Shown here piece by piece: positions 44,946 to 54,989 of a stretch of DNA of 64,000 bases (the first letter of the stretch is position 1; each line of letters begins with the position of its first letter). The notes under the pieces are model-generated. The model was not told where the DNA came from and did no database searches. It saw only the letters and a list, made by a program, of their open reading frames with translations. The DNA comes from Macrolepiota albuminosa (Eukaryota > Basidiomycota > Agaricomycetes > Agaricales > Agaricaceae), in assembly GCA_027475525.1 (NCBI GenBank), contig JAMWFC010000054.1, positions 186,001-250,000 of the forward strand, in the 5' to 3' direction. A program made the translations under genes and the position numbers.

Positions 44946-45099
44946 ATATATTTGGAGCCTTAACCGAACGAAGTGAGGTTAAGGTGGATGCTGAGTTACT
45001 TATACATATTTGGAGCCCTAACATATATTTGGAGCCTTAACCGAACGAAGTGAGGTTAAGGTGGATGCTGAGTTACTTATACATATTTGGAGCCCTAAC
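44946..45099. repeat. Exact 77-bp tandem duplication (8 of 11)
   Basis: 44946-45022 equals 45023-45099. Confidence 0.95.
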
Positions 45100-45140
45100 C
45101 GAACGAAGTGAGGTTAGGGTGGAGGCTTAGTTGGGGGGGT

Positions 45141-45170
45141 TTGGGGGCAAAGCCCCCAACGAGATGCTAG
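45141..45170 (+). terminator. Helitron 3' hairpin and CTAG end
   Basis: The stem TTGGGGGC/GCCCCCAA with loop AAA, then CGAGATG and CTAG. Position and form match the CTRR-ending 3' terminus of Helitrons. A second imperfect stem (AGCTGCG...CGCAGCT, 45169-45198) lies just outside. Confidence 0.6.
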
Positions 45171-45525
45171 CTGCGTGCCGAAGACATGCAGCGCAGCTCG
45201 TTACATACTGAGGCCTGATTAGTTAAACAGTATTAGTAATAGCACAGCCACCAATATAGTATATAAAAGCAGCCTGTGGATAGAATATCCCTAGGCTAAA
45301 CAATAGCAGTGTTCTTCTGGCCTACATACCAAACTAACTATAAGCTCTCTAGCAATGTCCAACTGCTCTGTTAGCTTTGCTGGTCCCTTGCCTGACTCTT
45401 GCTTGCCTCTACATCTACTTGACTCCTGCTTATTACTAGTGCTCACTAGCTCTGTGGAAGGAGTTCCACAGATGTTAAGCATTCTCTTTATATGTACCTT
45501 CAGAGCATGTAAATGGACTGAAGAT
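45171..45525. other. Spacer
   Basis: No gene or repeat recognised beyond the imperfect stem at its start. Confidence 0.4.
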
Positions 45526-45869
45526 ACTTAAGGATGACTTCTGGAGGCTGCAGCTAATCACACAATTGGCAGAGGAAAATCTGGTGTGTGTTAGACAGCC
45601 TACTATACAATGAGGAGAATAACTAATTACCTGGCAGAGGAAAATCCAAAGAAAATAAGTCTAAAGATTCCTCTGCCAAGGCACAGCACATCAATACAAT
45701 GGTCATAGCATAGAAATGACTATACAGTACATAAAACTTACTTTGAAACAAGTTGGAGAGGTTCTGGAAGCCTCTGGAGAGGCATGGAGAAATCTCAGGA
45801 GTACTGAGGAGTTGTTATAAAGGGCAGAAAGGTGCCAAGATAGCACTGAAAAAGGAAGTCCTCTGACAT
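45526..45869 (-). repeat. Decayed LTR related to family A
   Basis: GGATGACTTCTGGAGGCTGCAGC..., two GGCAGAGGAAAATC boxes, AATAAGTCTAAAGATTC and the terminal GAAGTCCTCTGACA follow the reversed LTR-A order, closest to 13780-14137. Diverged and without TSD. Confidence 0.6.
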
Positions 45870-45931
45870 TACTCATCCTTAGAATGCAGCATTTCAACAC
45901 ATAGAGTAAAATAGCTCTTGGATAGTGCAGT

Positions 45932-46924
45932 TGTAAGGGCATCCTCTAGAGGCCACAGCTTAGTTACACAGCTGGCAGAGGAAGATCAAAAGTATATTAG
46001 AGTATATACTAACAATATCATAATAACTACTCACTTAGCAGAGAGAAATCCAAAAAGAACAAGTCTAGAGATTTTTTATGCTAGGATTGACACTTCTGGG
46101 GCCTCTGAGGCATGGGAAACAATTGGACAGGAAAACAAAATCATCTTAAAAATTTGAAAATTTCCTAAACAAACAATTGCACATACAAGGGGCAAACTCT
46201 GGCTTATATAAGCAGTCTGTATGCAGTGTTGAAGGTGTCAGGGGACTCCTCATTTCTTTCCTCTTTCACTTTTTATTTCTTCACTCTTCTTTCATTCATT
46301 TTCTTATTTCTTCTGTCATTCTCTCACTTTACTGTTTCTATTCTTTCAATACTATTTATTAGTACTACTTTCAGCCTTTGAGGTGCTCTGGTTCTTTAGC
46401 TATTATTAAGACAAGTGTGGGCCCTTTAACACTGTATACAGACCACTTACATAAGCCAGAGTTTACCAAAGTTTGCTCCTTATTTGTGCAATTGTTTGTT
46501 TAGGCAATTTTTGAGTGTTTAAGGTTTTGTTGTCCTGTACAGTTGTTTCCCATGCTTCAGAGGCCCCAGAAGCATTAATTGTGCCATAGAAAATTTCTAG
46601 ACTTGTTCTCTCTGGATCTTCCTCTGCCAGGTGAGTAGTTATTATGATATTGTTAGTATATATTCTAATATACTGTGGATCTCCCTCTGCCAGCTGTGTG
46701 ACTGAGCCATAGCCTCCAGAGGTGGCCCTTACAGAAGGGCCACACTTGTCTGAATGATAGCTAAAGAACCAGAGCACCTCAAAGGCTGAAAGTAGTACTA
46801 ATAGATAGTGTTGAAAGAATAGAAGCAGTAAAGTAAAAGAATGACAGAGGAAATAAGGAAATGAATGAAGAGAGAATGAAGGAATAAGGAGTGACAAAGG
46901 GAAAAGATAAGGAGTACCCTGACA
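45932..46924 (-). repeat. Family A LTR, reversed, split by a younger LTR-A
   Basis: The left part (45932-46235) and right part (46734-46924) are the two halves of one reversed LTR-A (TGTAAGGGCATCC ... GTACCCTGACA). The plus-oriented LTR-A at 46236-46733 sits between them. The outer LTR lies inside the eroded Gypsy-2 copy at 46925-48716; no outer TSD was found. Confidence 0.85.
46236..46733 (+). repeat. Solo LTR, family A, nested in a reversed LTR-A
   Basis: 498 bp with a perfect TSD GAAGG (46231-46235 and 46734-46738). Insertion of one family member in opposite orientation into another creates a local inverted repeat. Confidence 0.95.
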
Positions 46925-48716
46925 GTTGCAATGTCTGAGGCATCCAGGTAGACTTGGTTGCCAGGTTTGCACATGAGGGCTGAGATCCATTCTTGATTGT
47001 AGTATCAGGCCATGTCATCCTTCACCTTGGTAAGTGCCACCTTTGCCTCTTCCTGCACCTTCTACATTTGATCAATAAACTCATTGACAAACTTGTTCTC
47101 CAACCATTGCATGCATGGTTTGAACCCCATTTGGGAGTGCCAACCCATATCAAAGAAGAACAGCAATACTTGCATGGACAAATGGACATGGTTGTTGTAC
47201 TGGAACACAGCCTCCAAGAAGAGCTTGTCCTAGTCAGCAATCCAGGAGTCATGGTGCTGTTCAACAATGCATCTATGGAGCTCTGAGAGGTTGGGGATAT
47301 AGATATGGCCACAGAAGGTGAGCAGTTTGTCCTCAAGGCCCCGCTCATTAGTTTGTATAGATTTTGCACTAGAAGGATGCCTGGCATGCAGGGCAAGTGT
47401 CTTAGCCACTGCATCCTCATGAGCTCCCTCCTGCTTTCCTCACTGGATGTCACAGATGATGTCAACCTCATCCCCCTGGACATAGACTCCCTCAAGTACT
47501 CAGATGGCAAACAACTCCAGGTGCAGGAGGGTGATGTTGTCATTATCCCCTGTACTGGAGCCATGGTCAAAACATTGAGAGAGGGCATTGGGCTTCTCCA
47601 TACTTCTTTTGGGCTGGTAGTGCAGCAAGGTAGAGAGACCATGGGCCTGGCAACAGTCAAGTTTTTTTGGCCATCTAGAAGTACTCCAGATTCTTATGGT
47701 CTGTCCAGACTTTGAAATTGTGCCAAGCCCTTCTGAGAAATGGTGCTACTTCTCTCAGGACTAGATGATTGTGAGCATTTTCTTGTTGTGAATCTCATAG
47801 TTCTGCTCCATAGCATAGAGTAGAAGGCCACAGGGTGCCACTTTCTATCCTTCTAGGACTGTTGGGATAGGACCACACTGGTGGTGAAGTTGAAACTATC
47901 TGCCTCTACTCAGAAAGGGAGGTTGCCATTAGCAACAGAAGCACAGGCTTTGATATGACAGCAGACTGCAGAGCTTTGAAAAAGCCTGCTGCTCCAGCTT
48001 CTCCCAGGTCCAGGAGATGTCCTTTCTAGTGAGGTCAAACAGTAGATGTGTGTGGTGGGAGAAGTCCTAGATGAACTTATATTAGAAATTGATAAAGCCT
48101 AGAAAGGCCTGCACTTCCTTCTTGTTCTGGAGCTCAGACTACTGTGCCATGCTGGCCACCTTCACAGAGTCCATCTCTGCTACCTTATGGGAGATGATCA
48201 GTCTGAGGTATTCAATATGGATCTGCTTGAACTTACACTTCTCAGGCTTGAGAAACAGCTGGTGCCGATAGAAATGGTCTAGAACAATCCAGGCAATGTG
48301 GTGGTGTTCCTCTAATGTGCTGGTGTAAATGAGGATGTTATATGCACACTACACCACTGGCAATGAGGTCCTGGAAGAATGTCATTCATCATTGTTTGGA
48401 AGGTGGCAAGGCTGTTGGTGAGTCCAAAGAACATCATCAGCAGTTTGAACAGCCCACAGTTGGTCTAGAACACTGCCTTTCACTCATTTTCTTCCTGGAT
48501 GTGCATGTTGTTGTAGCCCCAGCAGACATCCAACTTAGTGAAATAGCATGCACTCTGGAGGTTGTTGATGAGCTCAGAGATGAGGAGGAGTGAGTAGCAG
48601 TTCTTAACTGTCATCACATTGAGCAAATGCTAGTCCTGGACCAACCAAAGAAAACCATCCTTCTTTTTAATAAAGAATACCACAAAGGCCATGGAGACTT
48701 TGAGGGAATACATCTA
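46925..48716 (-). pseudogene. Gypsy-2 pol relic, copy 2
   Basis: Read from 48716 on the minus strand: VVFFIKKKDGFLWLVQD, YFTKLDV, MMFFGLTNSLATFQTMMND (RT), a reduced RNase H, and near 47150-46930 the integrase C-terminal stretch with FIDQM and VYLDASDI, collinear with 6497-10910. At about 1.8 kb for a region that occupies about 2.3 kb or more in copy 1, it has internal deletions plus numerous stops, many of them TGA or TAG at Trp positions. Truncated on the left by LTR-A and on the right by the Gypsy-1 insertion at 48717. Non-functional. Confidence 0.8.
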
Positions 48717-48951
48717 TGTAGCGTAGTCTGCTATGTGGCATTGGCCACATAGCTTTACTTACTGTAGTTGATATTATATTATACTTATTATAATATAATA
48801 TTAATATTAATTACTTTACTATATCTAGTTACATGTGCTGCTTACTAAGCAGCTTATTTTTCTTGTGTACACTACATTGTCAATAGACCGGTCTGGTCTG
48901 ATTCAGTGTTGTGTGCACACTAAGCTCTGTCAAACCTGTAACTTTGTTACA
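48717..48951 (+). repeat. 5' LTR of Gypsy-1, plus copy (235 bp)
   Basis: TGTAGCGTAGTC...CTTTGTTACA. It is the reverse complement counterpart of 54711-54944. It contains a 10-bp-stem hairpin GCTATGTGGC...GCCACATAGC (48730-48753), a GCTGCTTACTAAGCAGC palindrome and the ACCGGTCTGGTCTGATTCAG box. The internal region starts right after it. Confidence 0.88.
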
Positions 48952-51618
48952 TTTGTTTGAATCCGCCAGCTAGGATCTATTGCCTAGCACCCGACATCAG
49001 TCGCTGAGTTTGTTGACAGAACTCTATCAGCTTCTCAAGCTTCTTGCACAGCCATACCATGCAAATTTTAAACAGGGAATTGATGAGTAATCCCATACCT
49101 GCAGTTTCCACTGATGGCGGGCAGAATGCCCATGACCTACGGGGAGACCCAGCAGACACCCAGGATATGTCAGCGTCCAATGCAGGTCAGGCAAGACCCA
49201 AGGCTTGAGACCGAGGTCGGAGCACCAACCTGCCCAGGAATGAAAGCGAGGCCCAGAGAGCTGAAAGCTCACAGCAGGACAGTCAGCAACGTCTCCAGGA
49301 CAAGATGCCAGGGGGATTAACTCCCCCAGTTACACAGCTGCCAGGAGGACTGTGACGGTCTAGCCGACTAGCTTCAAAAGGGCCCCCTGAGGACGGCCAA
49401 CAGTCAACAGGTGCCTATGGCATCTCAGGAGACACCGAGTTGGTGGTACGGACTGGGAGAGCTATCCCTCTGAGCTGGAGTAGTGGGACCAGGCGGTCTG
49501 CAGCAGGCTCAATGCCCTCTAAGATAGCAGAAGCCCACATAGAAGAGGTACTGGAGGAGGCTGCAAGTCCTGAAGTAGCCCGTGCAGAAAACCAATTCCC
49601 ATGCACGCCAGCAGTGGAGGAAGCTCCAGAGGTTGTAGAGCTTCCAGAGGAGGTGATTGAGTCGTCAAGTGACGACGACGCCGGAGCAGAGGAGCAGCAG
49701 CTGAAAACTGCGTACACCATGCGATTGCGGATGTTCTGGGATTTGCACCCAGAGGTGATGAAATACACCACCCAAGCACAACTTGAGCGCTACGCGTCAG
49801 CACATATAGTAGCACTTAGGCGACAAGGGCACGAAGTGCCCAATGTATTCAGTACAAAATATACTGATTTGATGGTGAGAGTGCTCACTATTGAGCTGCA
49901 AATGTATGTGCAGCGGAAGGCCACAAGGCAATCAGGGGCCTCGACCCCCTGGAGCCACACTTCCAAGGAATGCTTGGCATGTTGCAATTAAGACGTTGGA
50001 ATTGAGCTAGTGGAGGCACTAGCACGGGTGCAGGAAGTGCCCGAAGTAAAACTGGTGAGTACTTTCTATAGTCCAGCAGGACAAGGATGGCGTGAGGAGC
50101 CCCCACACATGCGTAACCAAGACCTTAGGACAGATATGTCAGGTCCAGATGGGCACGATAGTACCGTGCTCAAGGTGGAAAGCGAGGCATCTGTGATGCC
50201 GTGTGTGCCCATGGCCGAAATGTTGAGCAACAGAGTTGCATATCAACATATGCGCAATGGCAACGTCAGGACTAAGGGACAGTCCCTTATTGATGATCAG
50301 GGCATCATATTTGAGGGCACTAAGCCCATTGACGAGATGCGTCGTCAATTTGTCATGCAGGGCCAGGAGAATCAAGCTTCTCCAGTTCCAGGGCGGCGCA
50401 ACGATCATGATCGAGGAGACTTCCTCAATCGAGATGGCACCACAAGACGTGATGCCTCAGGTAACGCCAGGATGATGGCCCTAGGTTGACTCCTTGAGAC
50501 AAGGGCAATTATGCCCACAGTCAAGGAGGCTCGGGGCATCCTCCGCAGGGTGGACGAGAGAAGTCACTTCCCCAGGCTGCTGATTTGGTGACTAGATCCC
50601 CGGGTCAGCGGGAGGCCATTTGAACGCATTGTGAAGCCATGCACGATTGCCTGCATTGAGTAGTCGATGATGTCCTGGGTTTGACCTTACGGTTACCAGA
50701 TGGGGTGAAGCTGTGTAAAGCAGACAGTAGGCATATTCGCACCTACACAGGCACGTCCAAGTTCAGCGACTTGGAGGATTGGGCAATGGATGTATGCACC
50801 CATCTCGCCATGTGCTTATATGGAGGCAACTGTATGGAACGAGAATGAATCTTTGTTCTGCCTGAGTTCTTGGCCGGAGAGGCCATGGGGTGGTTTCAAC
50901 AGGCAGTACTGCACGTCAACCGTGTCCAGTATGAGTGGACGTTCAAAGGAGTCCTTACAGGACTGTACAATTGATTTGTGCACCCCTCAACGCTACAGGA
51001 TGCAAGGTGGGATTTCCAGTCTGCCAAGTACACCAAGAAGTTGGGAGTGCAAGGGTTCTATGATATCCTTAATGACCATGCCCAGAATATGGCAGTATAC
51101 CTGGACGGATATACAATGCTTGAAACATTCTTGGATGGCATTCCAGCAGACGTGAGGATGGACTGTCCCCAGAAGTCAATGATGTGGAGGAGTTTGTGGC
51201 ATATGCCATCAGGTATGAGCAGTCCCTGAAGACTGCTAACCACTACGAGCATCGGAGTAGACACAAAGGGGGAACCAGGTGACTACCACCTGCTGGGGCA
51301 CCCTCACAGGGTCAGCATGTGGGGACCTTCTTGGCCAAAAAGGCCAATTTGGATCGTGACTGCAACACACGGTTTGTGGTACGCAGAACCCCTGCTGTGA
51401 ACCGAGGATGGAGCCACCCACACCCAGAGCAGGCGCCGGACAGAGAACATCCTAAACCAAGGCCGGATTTCAAGCCGGCCAACCCACCAGGTCAGACGGG
51501 GACTTGTTTTGCATGTGGCCAGCCAGGCCACTACGCTACCAATTGCCCCGCAAAGCCGGGAGCCCTGAGGAAGGGGTATACACCCCATGCCCACCTTTGA
51601 GCTGCACATACTGCAGCC
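48952..51618 (+). pseudogene. Gypsy-1 Gag, plus copy
   Basis: The leader carries a GAATCCGCCAGC motif that might belong to a primer-binding site. Gag opens near 49068 (MQILNRELMSNPIPA). Blocks: an acidic Glu-rich segment (49500-49700), the LRMFWDLHPEVMKYTTQAQL helix, the retrotransposon-gag core (SDLEDWAMDVCTHLAMCLYG, about 50760-51230) and a CCHC knuckle CFACGQPGHYATNC (about 51505-51546). Stops and frameshifts split it, and about 30 bp near 51155 are missing relative to the minus copy. The family role is particle formation and RNA packaging. Confidence 0.85.
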
Positions 51619-53887
51619 GTGAGTGGGAGTGATGGAGACATGTCTGCCGAGTCTGAGGCAGAGCACCCCACAAATGACCAAGAGCCTCCAGAGGAGGCAT
51701 CGGGCACCAAGCCCAAAAGTGTGGTCGTGGAGGGGGAGGAGTACGTCACAGTCAACGTATATGATGACGTCTATGACAACAAGTACTACAGTCATGACAG
51801 CGACTCTGAGTGCCTAGCGGCAATGACGGATTGGCCGTCTTCAAATAATCCCAAAAAGAATAATGTGGTTCGGATGAAGAAGGTGACTCTTCATTGAGCA
51901 GAGGGCACTTTGCAGTGCCCTACACTGAAACAGGCAGACAAGGAGTGCCTGGTCTCGTATGTGGACATAGATGGCCACAAGGCATGGACCTTATGGGACT
52001 CCGGGAGTACTACATCGGGCATAACACCCCAGTTTGCCCATGTGTACGGAATATCCATGCAGGAGTTGGATACACCATTGGCGTTACAGCTGAGCACCGT
52101 AGGGAGCCGAGCCATGGTGCAGTATGGGACAAATGTGACTGTCCAAACACCGGGCTCGCGTAGCCAGGAATACATGGATGTAGCGAACTTTGATCGCTAT
52201 AATATGATACTGGGAACGCCATTCATGTGGCGTAACAAAGTCATACTAGACTTTGACCACTGTCAGGTACTAGTGAATGGGAAGGTGATCCCAGCCAAAC
52301 GAGCTACAGCAGACGACACTGATAATTGTCTGCGACATCATCACACTATGGAGAAACGCAAGGAGTCTCCATGACTTGGTCGGCACAAAGTGCCGGCGGT
52401 GGAGAATGTGGATGAAGAAGTGCAGGCTATGCCTGGACTGAGCTCAGACCACAACGTGGTGATGATGAGTGAGGAGGAGTATCAAGCCTCCAAGAGGAGC
52501 GACAAGCAAATAATCGCTCCTGATATTCAAGGCGCAAAGCCTCCAGACAAGCGCCACCAAAAGGCGAGACAACGGGAGGACTCAGTGGATGTATGTCTAC
52601 CTACATCCTCACAAGTCAAGTTGGAAGACTTGAGAGACAGCATCTGAGAGGTGGAAGCCTCAGGAGAGGGGGACACACGGTCCCTATGGGAGTGACCAGC
52701 CCCCCTGCCAGAGTATGACTGGGCATACGACCCCCAAATGCTGCAAGAGTAGAACAAGCTGGTGGCAGCCACATGTGCGCAAAATGCGCACCAGAGATGG
52801 ATGACCGTCAAACCAGCGTATCGCCAGCCAGCCTCAGACGAGGTGTCCGTAGCGTACTCACTTGTACGTGAGGGAAAAAGCCTTGTGGCTTATAAGGCGG
52901 CGGCAGTGGGTTCTCCGCTGAGACTACATATACCCAATGACAGTGTCACTTGGGTGCTTGCAATGCGTGAGCAATATGCACTGCCGCCTTGGTCACCCTC
53001 AGAGATGGTGGAAGTACTTCTCCCAGTGCGTATGAAGGGGAAGCAGAAGGTGACAAGCCTTTGTGAGGAAGATATACCTCGGTTGCATCAGCAATGGCAA
53101 GAAGAATTTGCTGATATGGTTAACGGGACCAAGGAGGAGCTCCTACCATGGCGGGAGGTGAACCATGAGATCAACCTCATAGATGAGAGCAAGCGATATA
53201 AGTACCACTTGCCGTGCTGCCCACACGCACTCCAGGAGCAACTACACGACAAAACTAATTGCTATTTGAATGCTCAATGGTGGTCACCATGCACCACTGC
53301 TCAGGCTGCACCATTATTGTGCATCCTGAAGAAGGATGGAACCCTTCGAACAGCTCTTGATGTGTGTCAGCGCAATGACAATACTATAAAGGATGTAACT
53401 CCTTTACCAGATCAGGAGGTGATCCGGGAAGACATGGCTCAGGCAAAGTATCACTTGAAGATTGACCTTACTGACACTTACAAGCAGGTGTGCATTCGCA
53501 CCAAAGACATACCCAAGACCGTATTTGCATTGATCATGGGCACGTTCACGAGCAATATAATGCAGATTGGAGACTGTAATGCTCCAGCAACTTTCCAGAG
53601 GCTAATGACCTCTATCTTCCGAGACGTAATAGGACGTTTTATGCATGTCTACTTAGATGACATATTCATCTACTCGGATTCTATGGAGGAGCATGAGCAG
53701 CAGTAATAGGACGTTTTATGCATGTCTACTTAGATGACATATTCATCTACTCGGATTCTATGGAGGAGCATGAGCAGCACCTCAGAGTTGTATTCGAACG
53801 ACTACGCAAGTACAAGTTGTACTTGAAGTGGAAAAAGTGTGAGCTTTACGCTCAGAGTATAGACTGCCTAGGGCATGTCATAGATCC
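51619..53887 (+). pseudogene. Gypsy-1 protease and RT, plus copy, truncated
   Basis: The protease motif LWDSGSTTSG (about 51995) and MILGTPFM lie before a TGA at 52372-52374. After it the RT polyprotein continues in the same frame with MPAVENVDEEVQAMPG. Further breaks against the minus copy are CAG to TGA-type and TGG to TAG changes at about 52645, 52694 and 52750. RT is open from 52762 with KIDLTDTYKQV, PATFQRLMTS and HVYLDDIFIYSD. A 77-bp duplication at 53626 shifts the frame. The gypsy sequence stops at 53887 (GHVID), fused to a copia fragment. Confidence 0.88.
53626..53779. repeat. Exact 77-bp tandem duplication (9 of 11)
   Basis: 53626-53702 equals 53703-53779. It duplicates the YLDD catalytic segment of RT; the homologous place in the minus Gypsy-1 copy (about 60107-60183) has a single copy. 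Confidence 0.97.
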
Positions 53888-54710
53888 TTGACTCAGGGGC
53901 TACCATGCATATCACCCCAGATCCTTCTGACTTCACATCCTTAACGCCAATTCCAGAACGACCAATTCATGGGGTGGAAGGGTCGAATATTGCTGCTACA
54001 GCTGTAGGCAAAATTTGCCTTCAGACCAAGGATGGTTCCACACTGGAACTACATGACATACTCCTGGTGCCAAAATCCACTGTACGGCTCCTTTCTGTTA
54101 GCAAATTAGCAAAAAGTGCCAACATCAAAACTATCTTTGATGAAAATGGGGCAAAGTTAGTACAGAAACCAGACAGAGACACCATTGCAACAGGAACTCT
54201 AGTTTCCAACAAAAACCTCTATACCATTGACCTTCTCCTTGATCAAGCCCTTGCCGTACATGCCCCTGCCAACATCCAGACGTGGCATAAAAGACTGGGA
54301 CATGCAAATTACCAGGTGATCATGCAAATGGCATGGACTGGTATGGTCAAAGGTATGCCTTGAACCTTTCCCTCAAAGCCACTGAAGTGTGACCACTGTA
54401 TCCTCAGTAAACAGGCAAAGATGCCCGTACCAAAGGTGAGGGAAGAGGGTGAGGGGCACAAAGCAACAAGGAGGCTGGGAAAGATATGGGTGGACCTGTC
54501 AAGAAAAGCAGCCATAGCATTACATATCAGGAACTACTACATCATGAATATTGTCGATGATTTCACTAATAAATCCTGGTCCATTCCACGGAAAAATAAA
54601 GATGATGGCTTTGGAGAGTTACAGGCATGGATCCTTGCATGCAAAACTGAAACTGGCGAAAGACTGGGGGTATTGCAAACTGGCTGAGACAGTGAGTTCA
54701 ATGGTGATGA
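53888..54710 (+). pseudogene. Ty1/copia pol fragment: protease, pre-integrase, integrase start
   Basis: It begins inside the protease at DSGATMHI (Asp codon 53890), continues with LTPIPERPIHGVEGSNI and LLVPKSTVRLLSVSKLAK, the GAG-pre-integrase motif WHKRLGHANYQVIM (about 54283) and the integrase CDHC pair (54388-54399), then KIWVDLSRK and YYIMNIVDDFTNKSW of the catalytic core. Stops occur at 54361 and at TGA before DSEFN (54685), where Trp is usual. The 5' end is a blunt fusion to gypsy; the 3' end is cut by the Gypsy-1 LTR inserted at 54711. Confidence 0.88.
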
Positions 54711-54944
54711 TGTAACGAAGTTACGGATTTTGGAGAGCTTAGTATGCACACAACACTGAATCAGACCAGACCGGTCTATTGACAATGTAGTATACAACAA
54801 AAATAAGCTGCTTTGTAAGCAGCTGGTAAACTAGTTATATAATAATGTAAATTAATATTATATTATAACAAATATAATATAATAGTGACTACTATACAGT
54901 AAGTAAAGCTATGTGGCCAACACCACATAGCGGACTATGCTACA
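54711..54944 (-). repeat. 3' LTR of Gypsy-1, minus copy (234 bp)
   Basis: On the minus strand it reads TGTAGCATAGTCCGC...CTTCGTTACA, directly preceded by the polypurine tract TTGGGGGGTG. Both hairpins of the 48717-48951 LTR are kept (GCTATGTGGCC...CCACATAGC, GCTGCTTTGTAAGCAGC). The matching 5' LTR would lie beyond 64000. Confidence 0.88.
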
Positions 54945-54989
54945 CACCCCCCAATCAGACCGAGCTATGGTCTTGAGATAATATGATGG

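Larger units (their letters stand above)
44600..45130. repeat. Helitron 3' subterminal repeat array
   Basis: Eight copies of AACCGAACGAAGTGAGGTTA (variants AACCAAACAAAGTGAGG), each a hairpin with ACC/GGT arms, at about 44615, 44680, 44757, 44813, 44904, 44962, 45038 and 45096. They are spaced by GGTGGAGGCTGAGT-type linkers. Two of the copies come from 77-bp duplications. Possibly recognition sites for Rep or a transcription-termination cluster. Confidence 0.75.
37557..45170 (+). mobile_element. Helitron (rolling-circle transposon)
   Basis: The coding part (38696-44453) carries Rep and PIF1-type helicase domains. The proposed 5' end is the TC at 37557 (TCTATATATTATGGG) in a TA-rich context. 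The proposed 3' end is CTAG (45167-45170), 7 bp downstream of a TTGGGGGC-AAA-GCCCCCAA hairpin (45141-45159). The base after the CTAG is C rather than the expected T, so the 3' border is tentative. Codon use is strongly A/T-ending, unlike Gypsy-1. Damage is light: a few stop codons plus three 77-bp duplications in the coding region that are probably assembly artefacts. Confidence 0.8.

Noticed and set aside
44600..45130. CRISPR-like array of direct repeats
   Set aside because: Repeats are imperfect, spacers are themselves repeated, there are no cas genes, and the context is a eukaryotic Helitron.
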